A stretch of DNA of 64,000 bases from Bugulina stolonifera (taxonomy: Eukaryota > Bryozoa > Gymnolaemata > Cheilostomatida > Bugulidae): NCBI GenBank assembly GCA_935421135.1, contig OW285187.1:15401929-15465928 (forward strand), written 5' to 3'. The notes beneath the pieces are model-generated. The model saw only the letters and a list, made by a program, of their open reading frames with translations, did no database searches and was not told the DNA's origin. The first letter of the stretch is position 1, and every line of letters starts with the position of its first letter. Below are positions 24,306 through 34,292 of this stretch, piece after piece. Made by a program: the position numbers and the translations under genes.

Positions 24306-25450
24306 ATAGCCTCACCCAGATATATATATATATAGACTAACTTTCTATTACATTATGGAATACACAGTGTTTTTCTTAGTTAGCCAATGAAATTATATCT
24401 AAATTGAAACAGAAGCTCCCTTAACACCTGACAATATTTTAGCGCAATAATTTTATGTACTTACTTGGTAATTGGTTGTAATAGTAGTAACAAATCACTG
24501 TTTATTATTTTGGTATCTCGTATATTGATTGATTCGTATTCTTTCAGAAGGTTTCTTGTTGTATTATACCGATATATTTCTGTACATATACATATATTAC
24601 ATATAGATATACATTAGTAGTATTGTGACTAAATAGACGTGTTAATTGGATTAAGTGATTTGTATAATTAAAGTGGATAATTGTAATCAATTTAAATCTA
24701 GACATACAACAGTGTATACTAATTCCTGTGAATTGAGATAGATAAATGATACTGGAATTGATGTTGTAAAATAAGTAACTGTTGAAAGTATTGAATAGAA
24801 ATTCATGATAAAGTGGAGTAGTACCCTTGTTGAATTAAGAATTGTAATTGAGTAATTGAATTAGTGAAGTCATAGTGTTACTCTTAGTATACTCGTCGTA
24901 ATTTAATCGAAGGCTTGAGAAAATACCTGCGTACAAATGTAAATTAGTCATAGTAACCTCTAACAATTGTGTATTGGCTTATGTGCATTGCCTACTCGGT
25001 GAGCTTCCCTAAACTGGCCCATTCTTCAAGGACGATCGAATGATTCCTACTGACCTACAGTGATATTCCCCATTGGAGTCAACCAGTATCGTCTTCCTTG
25101 GATTTATTCCCATATCTTTCTATAGTATCTCCGTATATCCTTGACTGTTCGGATCTCCTGACGAACCCCGCATTCTGTAATATTCATTGGACATTGACAT
25201 TCATAATTGGAATTATCCATTTATACAAAGCAGAAGTAGATGCTAATTAAGGTAAGTGAGAAGTTAGTATAAGTAAGTCATATTTTAAAAGGTAAGTCTC
25301 TGATTGTCCCCCTCTTGAATCATCCTCCCACAACTCCCAACATAGCAGTTATAGAGATTATATTCTCTCGTAATTTATGTGATGGTTTATTATTGATGGT
25401 ATTGAAAAGCATAAATAGACTCAGGTTTCAGTCCCATCACACTTACTGTA
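24306..25450. other. AT-rich, no gene; inferred intron of the Harbinger pseudogene
   Basis: No recognisable coding potential. Since the C-terminal transposase exon is found at about 25453, this stretch is best read as the last intron of that gene or as DNA inserted into it. It contains an (AT)n run near 24320 and nothing else that I can name. Confidence 0.5.
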
Positions 25451-25765
25451 CACCGTAACCCACCAGTATCAGCAGCAGATGTTCGGGATACATTTGTATC
25501 ATATTTCAATAACGAAGGTGCTTAGCCATGGCAAGTACGTCATGTGAATAGGACTTTTGTTTAGCACAGTAGCTAACTGTTAGTAGTCAGGCATTGCCAT
25601 GGTGCATCTCTTACTATACTTGTGTCATGTAAATCTCCTATGTTAGTTCTCATAAATCTGTGTGGTCTCGCTTGTTTCTCGCAATTTCTCTAGCGGATTC
25701 CACCCCATTCGCCTCCAGTCTGCGTGGCCCTTCAGGGCTCTAAGCATTGTTTAAATATCTAGGGA

Positions 25766-26150
25766 GTTGTCATCTTTTATGCCCGAAACTCTTTGGTAGA
25801 AGTATGAAAGTAAAGTTGGTCTCACAATACAATAGAATACAATATCAATATGCAGATAGAAAGTCAGAGTCCATTTCATTAATCCAATCAAACTAGGCCT
25901 GGTAGTTTACCTAAAGCTAGACGATAAAAATAAAACAATTGTTATAATACACTCTACTATTAAATTATTTAAAACATCTAATTCTACTAACTATGCAAGT
26001 TGGTACAAGAGTTAGAGTACAAAAAATTTTTTACCATGACATTTGTACAGTCATATTCAGAAACTATCCTGAAAAAATTTCTTTAAACATATTCGACTCA
26101 TTTTTATATTTTTTTGGCTCATTTTTACAAACTTCGGTTGGTCACCCTAT
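25766..26150 (+). repeat. Dispersed repeat C, copy 1
   Basis: About 385 bp running from GTTGTCATCTTTTATG to the AACTTCGGTTGGTCA end. It is closely similar to a second copy at 29770-29965 that continues at 31351-31585. Shared text includes AGTCCATTTCAT, AGGCCTGGTAGTT, TTTTTTACCATG and TTGTACAGTCAT. It is uninterrupted here, so it serves as the reference for the empty target site of the hAT element that split the other copy. Confidence 0.85.
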
Positions 26151-26297
26151 ATCTAGGAACCACACTGACCAACTAGGGCGCATAATCGATTACCATAATG
26201 AGTCCACAAACGCATTTTAGAGAAACAATTGCTAGTTGGACGCATGACGCATATTGACTCATTCTGTGGAAGCTGGACGCATATGATATAAACTCAT

Positions 26298-26376
26298 TTT
26301 GTGGTAGCTGGACTCATTTATTTGCTACAGTGAGCGGTGCTTTTAATCCAGCCAATAAATAGCTTATTTGGCTTAA
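26298..26376 (+). repeat. Short dispersed repeat, copy 2
   Basis: Same sequence as 22190-22272, including GCTTTTAATCCAGCCAATAA and the TTATTTGGCTTA end. After this point the two loci diverge. Confidence 0.8.
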
Positions 26377-26639
26377 CTTAGGCCTCTAAGGATACCTGCT
26401 CCAACATAGCGGAAACGTTGAGGATGGTGACTATCCTGCTGGAACAGCACCCTACCCATGCTGCCAGGTTCTTGTTAAACAACACGTACCTGACTGCCAA
26501 ATCCGGACCAGGTTTGTCTGGTAGACCCTTGGCTCCGGCTACCACAAAGCATTGGAGGAGAGCCATCATCACCACTTCTAAATAGGTTGCAGTGGAAATG
26601 TTGCTGCCGCCCCCCTTCCTTTTCTTTTTCTTCTTGGTG

Positions 26640-28556
26640 GTGGTAACTCCACTCACCGTTTTTCCTCTCTCTGGAGCTCCTGGGTGAGTATCATTTTTGC
26701 AAATTCCTTATCGTCCAGTGCCCCGTTCTCCGCGACCAGGTTGACCTGTCGTCGGTGCTGGTTGCCCCAACAGGTCTCCGTCTTGGGCCCTACTTTCTTG
26801 TAATTTGCGCAAAACAGTCTTGCCTTATTAGGCGGGTTCTGTTTTTTTTTGCGCTGGAGGCCTTGCGGCTTGGGCCTGTCTTGGATAGCTTTTAGGCCTC
26901 TGTTGCGTGCTGGGCCCCTGGCATTGCTGATAGCTCAGAGGATTGAGCTGCGGAGGCTTGCTCTTGGCCTGGTTTCTCACCAGGGCTTTTAGGTTGCGTA
27001 TCTCTTCCTTCATTGCCTCCAGTACTGAAGGTTCGTCCTCTATTTGATGTACGCGGTGGTTGGAGGCACCCACCAAATTTTGACTCCGGGCTACTTGATC
27101 TTTATACTCGATGCCCTCTGCCACGTCTAGAGCAGCCTCTAAGGTGATGTCCCCTTTTGACAGCAGTAAATCTTGGAACTGCTGATTCAAACCATTTATG
27201 AAGGCATAACTCAAATAGCCATTCTTGTACTCGTCGGGCACATTGGGATATGCCGACTTTCCAGCGGTGTTAGCTCGTCATAAAAGACGCCTACGGGGTT
27301 CTTTCCCTGGAAAGGGGTAAAGAGGGCTCTCCCTGTAGAGGTCTTATGCCTCAGGAAGGCCTTACTCAACTCTGCTTTTAGGGCGCTGTACTGGTCTGCC
27401 ACTTCAGGTTCTTTCCTGGTGAGGCTGATCTCTTCAGGGATTTTGGTAAGCAGTGAGCTAGTTGCCCACCGCTGAGTCCAAAGGTCTTCATCTCGACCTC
27501 CCATTTCTCAATGAAGCCTTCCCAGCTCTCTGTAGGTTTATCCGCGACCGTTGATTTGTTGTCAAAGTTCGGGAGTATTACAGGGTGCATCATGGGAGGA
27601 TACCCACCCTGATAGTTCGTGTGCAGTGGGGAGTAGGGGCTGCACTGCGCCGGTGATCCATGTCCGAAGGTCTCTGGGGACCAGGGCATCGTATTGGGTT
27701 GACCGGCTGGATATTGTGGACAGAACATGGTCAAGTTTGCAGGCATATGTACAGGGGCAGGCTGTTGTGGTTCTGGTGCACTTAGAGTGTGTGGGTGCTG
27801 CATCGGTGGATGTTGTAGTAGTTGTGGCGGCTCTACTGGTGCTACATTTTGATGTTGTTGTCTGGAGATTGGTGGTGCCGCTTCACATAGTTCCCGGGTG
27901 AGAATCATGCGTAGTAACTCACATGGTATGGAGCCCCACACTGTCAGGGTTTGTTGCTCTCTAGTCATCCCACCTAGCTCCTCGTTGCGAGAAGCTGTTG
28001 ATGATATGGGCATTGATCCGCTAGAGCTGGATATGGGCATTGACCCGCTAACGCTAGATATGGGCATTGACCCGCTAATGCTGGATGTGATTGTGGAAGT
28101 AGCTGTGGTGAGGGTAATCTCTACTGCTGAGACAGGGGCATCTGCCCCCCCCTCAGCTGTCTTGGTCGTCACCGTTGACGTAGTGACGCCAGTAGTTGAG
28201 TCTGTCGAGTTACTTGCCATGTCGAATGAACGCTGTGTTTCGTCAGGCGAGCGTATCGATACGATGTCGCAGGGTGAAGGTGGGAGGAGGCCTGTTGGTG
28301 GCGGCAGAAACTTTGGTACCGTTGAGTTTTGTTTCGGACGTGTTGATTGGTAGCTTGAACGATCGGTCGAACCTGTTGCTGATACGGTCGATGCAGTCGT
28401 TCGGGATGTCGATGCGGTCGAGCGAACGGTCGATGTAGTCGAATGTGTATTCGATGCAGTCGAACGAGTGGTCGAACGAGTTTTCGGTCGGTTGGTCGAC
28501 GTAGTAGAGCGGGCGGTCGAGCTAGCTTTTCTTTTCGGGTCGGTTAAAAAACATTA
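26640..28556 (-). pseudogene. Ty3/gypsy-like gag, frameshifted
   Basis: On the - strand a frame is open from about 28555. Its first 110 codons are Arg/Ser/Thr repeats (RSTTSTNRPKTRSTTRSTAS) before the first good Met at 28220. It then has an S/T-rich leader with three 9-residue repeats (SGSMPISS), a Pro/Gln-rich part, and the capsid region: SWEGFIEKWEVEMKTFGLSG, a frameshift near 27440, VADQYSALKAELSKAFL and PVGVFYDELTPL, a frameshift near 27245, then DEYKNGYLSYAFINGLNQQF. After a coiled region (VLEAMKEEIRNLKALVRNQA) and a basic Pro-rich tail, an A8-9 run near 26852 causes a third shift into ARLFCANYKKVGPKTETCW. This has the spacing of a CCHC zinc knuckle, but the second Cys is Tyr and the His is Pro. 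No pol or LTR was found. RNA-binding and particle-forming roles are those of the family; this copy is not functional. Confidence 0.7.
28000..28085. repeat. 27-bp tandem repeat in the gag leader
   Basis: Three 27-bp units (GATATGGGCATTGACCCGCT then AACGCTA or similar on the + strand). On the coding - strand they give three copies of a 9-residue S/G/M/P repeat. The frame is preserved because 27 is a multiple of three. Confidence 0.9.
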
Positions 28557-28559
28557 ATT

Positions 28560-29010
28560 ATAACTATATTTCTTGTTTACACTACTGGTCACTTTGTATT
28601 ATTGACGCACTGCTTATACTACTTGTATCAAGTGTATGTATACACTTGCTTATTACCAGACTGTTTAATTTCACTGAAAGATTTTCTCCTTTAATGTGTA
28701 GATTGCTAGTATTGCAATGCTACAAATCTATGTTCTGTAGGTTTTTCCTACAATACAAATAGATATGTTACTGCTTGGGTGTTTATACACGTAATTTTAA
28801 TATTAATAACCTGTCTATTGTCTTGTGGTTTGTTTCTACTTAGACAATATTAGCTTCAAGTTTGAGGCTGTTTGTGGTATTACTGTCAGTTTTACTATCT
28901 CTATTCACTTGGCCAAAGTGTTATTAATGTATCCGTCTCTTGCCACCCCGCAATAGAGTAGGCGTACCACAGACTACAATTTCGAGACTACTGATCCAAA
29001 CCACTGGCGC
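28560..29010. other. No gene recognised
   Basis: AT-rich, non-coding. If the gag pseudogene to the left had a 5' LTR it should lie here, but I see no TG..CA-bounded direct repeat anywhere in the window that would support one. Confidence 0.4.
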
Positions 29011-29544
29011 TTAACCTTTTACCTTTCAGTAGACGTTCTAGGAACGTCCTAATTACTAGCCTTAACTTTCCACTCAACGTTCCAGGAACGTCCTTGTTTT
29101 GACAGCATTATTATAGCTAAGCAAATAAAAACACCACAAAACTGTTTAGCTCATCAAATAGAGCTCAGTCTGAGCATTCCAACATTATATTGAACTGCTA
29201 GATTTGATGATTTATTGCTATGATAAGTGACAAAAATAGAGGTCATCTCAGGTTAGTGTAGCATGCAGTCAGCTGCTGCCCATTACATTTGACTATGAAA
29301 CAGCAACATGGCAAGATTTGGAGTAATTTTTTTAGTTTTGGAGGATATTTCAGATAATGACAGATACCATGGTAAAAAGGACAGCAGGTAAAAAGCTGAA
29401 AGTTTTACCTACAAGTCAGTATTGAGATCTTAGCTGTAGCCCCAGCGGATGAGGAGCAATTGTAAGATATGTGCTCCATTGTCATATTGAGTAAAATTAA
29501 CCTGGAATTTTAGGGCATAAAATAGCTGGAAGGTAAAAGGTTAA
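29011..29544. mobile_element. piggyBac-like MITE
   Basis: A 526-bp element (29015-29540) is flanked on both sides by TTAA (29011-29014 and 29541-29544), the invariant target of piggyBac and a few other superfamilies. Its ends are inverted: CCTTTTACCTTTCAG on the left and the complement of CCTTTTACCTTCCAG on the right, 14 of 15 identical. Just inside the left end are two near-palindromes, GACGTTCTAGGAACGTCC (29032-29049) and AACGTTCCAGGAACGTCC (about 29076-29093). Subterminal GACGTC-like palindromes are common in piggyBac MITEs. No transposase is encoded, so it would need an enzyme from elsewhere. Confidence 0.65.
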
Positions 29545-29965
29545 GCTGGGACGTGATTACACTAATACACAAGGATTTAGCAACCCTAGCTAATGGGAGT
29601 TCCACCAGAACCCAAGTTCAAAATAGATATAGCCTACACGCTTAGCGATTGAGGGGTTAGGACCGAACCAAAACCACCACCAGATATTATACTACTATGT
29701 ATACTCAACTCTAACTCTAACTGCTGTATAAATTATATCTAGGCCTACAACATAGTAGTATAATAAGTTGTTGTCATCTTTTGTGTCCCAAACATTTTAG
29801 TAAACTTCATTCTGATTCTGCTAAATATTATTTTACATGTATACGAAAGTTGGTCTGACAATGTGAATGTAATAGAATACGATATATAGATACAAAGTCA
29901 AAGTCCATTTCATCAATCTAGTCAAATTAGGCCTGGTAGTTCACCTAAAGCTAAATGATAAAAAT

Positions 29966-31350
29966 CAGAGCTGGGTCCAAGTCATCGATTTGACTTGACT
30001 TGCCAAGTCAAGTCACAAGTCGACTTGACTTGGACTTGCCAACTTGCTGACTTGACCTTGCCAACTTGCTGACTTGACTTTGACTTGCGCATCAATGTGA
30101 CTTGACTGGACTTGGACACATGAATGACTTGTGATTTTGACTTGGGTTCTGCCAAGTCAATCTGGCAAATAAAAATTGTGTACAGTGTTTAGCCAATATG
30201 GAAAAAAGGTCTCAATTGGCTACCTCTTTATCATTTTTACTACATAGATCAGTGTTACTAGCAGCACTCAGAGTATATCAAGGTTAGCTATGAGGATTGA
30301 GGATACACAACTCAGGTAATATCTAGGCTGTGTGTACGTGAGACTACACAATGCACAGTCACAAGTAGCTTACACACCGTGCAAGTAGTGTAAGTGTAGT
30401 ATAGGTGTGGTGTAAGTAGTGAATACAATGTACAGTGCAATAATTACTAGAATTAAATTGCAGGACTGGCCAGAAGACACTCTGTGCTGTACCATGTGCT
30501 GTTTATATGCTATGTAACACTGTATTACCATTACAATATACAGTATATAATACTATAGGACCAGTCTCGACTGTAGTGCCAATAATACTACTTATATAGA
30601 CTAGTTCTTTACCATGATTGCATAACATACATGTAGGCCTACATGCCCTGCTACATCTTGGCATAGGTTTTTCATGGATTGGAATGCCTACTAAAAGAAA
30701 AAAGGATGTTTTGAAAAATGTAATATTTTTTAAAGTTGTCTTCCACTTGACTTGCATTTCGACTTGACTTGACTTTGACTTGACTTGTGACTTGCATGAC
30801 GGCTGACTTGACTTGAGGCAGCACTGACTTGACTTGGACTTACTGTCAACTTACTGTCAACTTCTTCATCACACTGGACCGCCCTAGAGGGAAGAAGGGG
30901 TGTGCCGCATATGGTACATGGGTTGGTCAGTGGGTGGACAGTATTAAACTTATTATAATGCAATAAATTGGCAGTGATAACGGAACAGGACTGTTTAGCC
31001 TGACTGGGTAGGGGTTGCGGTTGAAAACCGTCCAGCAGTTTCTTCTGGGCTGTATCCAATCCTCATATCTCTAATAGTTCTTGGTAAGAAGCTATTGAGG
31101 TATTTGTTGCTATTTGCTCCCACTGAACGGGGGAGTCCGATGGTCTGAGAACGAGTCTGCATTGTTCCCACAGTTTGATGCTCTAGCAGATCTTCATAGG
31201 CTGCACTTAGAGCGGGATGCTGTTTTTCCTTCCCGAGTATTCGCACGAGAAGCCCTACTCGGTGGTTCCTTCTTCTCTGGTCTAGTAGCCTCCAAAATTT
31301 TAGAAATGACTTGACTTGTTGACTTGCAAGTCGACTTGGACCCAACTCTG
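29966..31350. mobile_element. Non-autonomous hAT element, 1,385 bp
   Basis: The ends are inverted repeats: CAGAGCTGGGTCCAAGTC on the left and the complement of CAGAGTTGGGTCCAAGTC on the right (17 of 18). They start with the CAGAG typical of hAT. A perfect 8-bp duplication ATAAAAAT flanks it (29958-29965 and 31351-31358) and fits the hAT target consensus nTnnnnAn. Both ends are rich in ACTTG/CAAGT subterminal repeats, which are usual binding sites for hAT transposases. Inside, on the - strand near the right end, is a captured LINE fragment. No hAT transposase is present, so it is a deletion derivative or MITE-like element. Confidence 0.88.
30995..31320 (-). pseudogene. LINE ORF2 C-terminal fragment inside the hAT element
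   Basis: The - strand frame reads RLLDQRRRNHRVGLLVRILG, then AYEDLLEHQTVGTMQTRSQT, and NSNKYLNSFLPRTIRDMRI before diverging to a stop at 30995. The LxxRRRxxR..L...LG block and the SFLPRTIRDMR block mark the end of the reverse transcriptase ORF of non-LTR retrotransposons. The same family's end is found at 39505-39830. Whether the capture predates the element's mobility is unknown. Confidence 0.6.
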
Positions 31351-31585
31351 ATAAAAATATTGTAATACATCCTACTATAACTATTAGTAAAATATAAATA
31401 AAACAATAAAAATTATTATAATTATATGCAATTTGAATTTGTACAAGAGAAGAGTACAGAAAATTTTTTACCATGCCAGTTGTACAGTCATTATTCAGCA
31501 ACAATCCTGAAAAATTTTCCTTGAACATGTTCGACTCATCTTTATATTTTTTCGACCCATTTTTACAAATTTTGGTTGGTTGGTC

Positions 31586-33000
31586 ATCATGATGATCATC
31601 GCAATTGTTATTGTATGATGATTGTTTATTGATTGCGCTCATAGAGATAACTCCATGATTGCGCTTGTTTGCTTCGCACGTGGATCCTGAATTGGGAAAC
31701 TGTGGTTGCATGCGCCCAACGTTTGGCGGCGTCCCGAATAACAGCCGGAAATAAAATCGTTTCCTCCAATGTGGATTCAATGTCATGAACAAAGAATAAA
31801 GATTTTTCTAAAAAAAAAAATCATATAATAATTATAATAAAATCACGGTGTAAGTTGGTATTACAATACATATAGACCGAAATATCACACTTGAGTTTAA
31901 AAGACTCACGATTTCAATATTATATTGAACTGTAGGGTCTGTAAAAGCTTAAACCTTGAATTGTGATTTGGCTGATTTCATTGATTACAAATATTGAAAT
32001 AACATAACAAAACATAACATTTGGATTTACATTAGTTAGTAGTTAGATTATTATCCAAATTAAAATTTATGGCTATGACCAAAAAATTCAAAGACTCTTA
32101 ATTATTATTTACTATTATAATTAGTATTATTTATAATTTATTTACTATTGTTCTAAAATATTCAACAACTCATTTTTTATTCAGTGGCTGTAAAAAGGAA
32201 TGTAGGCAAGGCTAAAGTATAGAGATAAGCAACATCATTAATGTTAATTATTTAATGTATTTATGTGAATAATAGTATTAGTATAATAATAATTTAGTAT
32301 AATTATTTTTAAATGAAATTGAATTAGCAAATGAAACGGAAAATTTGAATTCACAAATTATATAAATAAAGTTGTTTTGAAACATTAACAGTGGCATCCT
32401 GCTTTGAAGTTTTTTACCACTTTCTTTCACAAATAAATTGAAAATTTTTGATGCATGTAATCATTATCATAATAAAATGTTATAATTATATTTTGCTGGA
32501 ACTTTGATAAAAAATAATGGCTCAAAGACTCTTTAAAAAACTTGAGCTAAACATAAACTGAGGAAAAGATTTGAGTTGTGATATCATTTCACTCATAGCT
32601 GATCTAGATATCTTGATATAAACTTCAGTTTTTGTGACATACATATGTAGGTATGTTGTCATGTAAAGATTTGACTTGTAATTTGAACATTTTTATTAAT
32701 CCCCAAAAATCATTGTGTAAGGTTTTGAGTTAACTCTCCCACATCGTCTACATGTATAGGCCTATTATAGGCCTTTAACCTAATGCCAAGATGCTCGCTG
32801 TAGGGGGTTCTCCCTGACACACCTACCCACATATATATAATATTATATTATATAGTCACTAAAGCTTAAAGTGAGTTGCTTAAGAATAACAGCACATACG
32901 GCATCGGCCTACTACAAAGATTTACAAAAAGAAGCTTTAATGTATGTGTTCAATGAACGCAACTGAAAAGAACCCGCAATAATTACATAATTCTACAATT
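31586..33000. other. AT-rich, no gene recognised
   Basis: Non-coding. It contains (A)n and TTATTA low-complexity tracts and a TATATAATATTATATTATAT run near 32835. Nothing else identifiable. Confidence 0.5.
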
Positions 33001-33270
33001 AGTGTCTTCTCGACCTCTTGGACAGACCTGGGTCGCAAATAAAAATCACAAGATGGCCATGCAACCTAGGCTAGGAGGGATATTGGCCTGGGATTTTGCT
33101 TGGCCGGACGAAGCTAGCCCTAGCTCATCGGCACACCTGAATTCTTCGTGCGAAAACGAGTAGTTTGCTTTTGGCCCAGGCCGTATGTTCGCGAATCTGT
33201 GACAGATGTGTGCCAGCAAATATTTTCGCGAATTGGCCTGGGTATGAAATTTAGGTCTCGAGGACACTTA
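32999..33270. mobile_element. Candidate Harbinger-type MITE, about 266 bp
   Basis: A 33002-33267 segment, visibly richer in G+C than its surroundings, is flanked by TTA on both sides (32999-33001 and 33268-33270), the 3-bp target typical of PIF/Harbinger. Ends are imperfectly inverted: GTGTCTTCTCGACCT on the left against GTGTCCTCGAGACCT on the right. Inner CCTGGGTC and CCCAGGCC stretches also pair. A 3-bp duplication alone is weak evidence, and the ends were not found beside the Harbinger transposase at 22.6 kb. Confidence 0.45.
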
Positions 33271-33757
33271 ACAACTTCCTTATACTCAGCTGGAAGATTG
33301 AAAGCTAATTTTATTACATAGAGTCCACATAAAGTCCTCCAATTGGAGAAAAATTGAGACCTTCTGTCCTATAGTATATCGTACTATTCTGCCACCAGCT
33401 CCAGTATTTTTGGTTTTCATGATATCCTAGTCAAAAACTACAGATAGATTGTAAACTGTTATAAAACTTCAAACAAGCTGAAACAGATAGGCCTACATGT
33501 AAATATTTACATTGTTGATGCCATTCAGTTTAATAGCACATGAAAGTGGGCTGCAGTTATTCATTATCTAATTTAAATTATAAAACAGATTAATGTGGGA
33601 AGACTGGCGCCTACTTTCTGATGATTATGTTTGATGCTCTTCTCGGATATTACCGATCGAGACATCCTGATCACTCAGATTGTAGATAAATCTAATGAGT
33701 TTATTTTGTAAAGAGTTCTTACTAAGCCTATATGTAACCTGTTTAAACCACTACTGT

Positions 33758-34292
33758 CACGCCATTCAATGTTTACAAATAATATTGTTCCTCATATTTC
33801 AGTAAGATTGATGTGTTGTTTGTGTTTGTAAAACTAGTGGCAACCACGATAAACCCATTTTAATATTGGCTATTGTGACCTACATTCAGTATTGATAACT
33901 GCTCAGTTCTTATAACTATCCATGTGCTCAGTCTATACTGGGAAAGTTTTTAAGTACGTGAGCGGTAGCATCAAATAGCTAAGTAATCTTAGTAATCTTA
34001 TTACGAGTCAACACTAAATGTCATTCTATAAATAACTCTTTGTACACCGATTAACAAGCAAGTTACAGTCAATGCCCACAGTGACAATGTAATGAATTGC
34101 AGGCCGTTGTGGCTAATCTCTATTGCACAGTTTTATATAAACCGCTTCAGTGCTTCTAAAATTTCTAACATAGGCTGATTGTATTAAAATGGGCTTTTCT
34201 TGGCAGCAGCTAGATTTCCAAACACAAACAATACATCAATCTTACTAAAATAGGACGAACAATCTTTCTGCAAATATTGAATGGTGTGACGG
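33758..34292. repeat. Inverted duplication around a LINE segment
   Basis: Arm 1 (about 33758-33885) and arm 2 (about 34164-34292, reversed) share GTCACxCCATTCAAT, CAGTAAGATTGATGT, TTGTTTGTGTTTG and AAACCCATTTTAATA-like text at roughly 80% identity, with about 280 bp between them. Arm 2 overlaps the RT fragment on the - strand, so arm 1 is an inverted copy of the same LINE piece. Confidence 0.65.

Larger units (their letters stand above)
22578..25540 (+). pseudogene. PIF/Harbinger (HARBI1-like) transposase, four exons, inactivated
   Basis: Exon 1 (22578-about 23353) starts at ATG and encodes the N-terminal helical region, then the DDE core with its first Asp in CVGVIDGKHC and the second in YVDAGTSGRRSDGGTF. 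Near 23319 a one-base loss breaks the frame: NTALSE is followed by a stop, while the next frame reads on with INLPPDSTPRG. Exon 2 (23461-23619) follows a TTTGCAG acceptor and encodes KLAPYTFVADEGFPL, an in-frame TAG after LRR, then MRPFPGRTAGENGG and the catalytic Glu in SRARGTIE. Exon 3 (23843-24084) encodes NAFGIMVSRW..SVALACAVLHNFLR and ends at a GTGAGA donor. A fourth exon (about 25453-25538) encodes ADVRDTFVSYFNNEGA-stop-PWQ, matching the family's C-terminus, with TAG in place of a codon. All three acidic residues survive, but there are two internal stops and one frameshift. The MADF/Myb-like partner ORF was not found. Confidence 0.85.
29770..31585 (+). repeat. Dispersed repeat C, copy 2, split by a hAT element
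   Basis: Left part 29770-29965 and right part 31351-31585 together match the uninterrupted copy at 25766-26150. The break falls exactly at the ends of the inserted element, inside the sequence GATAAAAAT, which corresponds to GATAAAAATAAAA in the intact copy. Confidence 0.85.

Noticed and set aside
26378..26656. A - strand frame starting MSGVTTTKKKKKRKGGG downstream of gag.
   Set aside because: It is out of frame with the zinc-knuckle reading, begins in a low-complexity run, and resembles nothing known.
27551..28438. Long + strand frames rich in Val and Ser opposite the gag region.
   Set aside because: They are antisense shadows of the gag-like frame, whose sequence matches the family on the - strand.
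31586..31792. The long - strand frame starting at 31792 (265 codons) as a single gene.
   Set aside because: It crosses repeat C and the hAT boundary. Only its last part resembles a protein (a LINE end), so the rest is chance.
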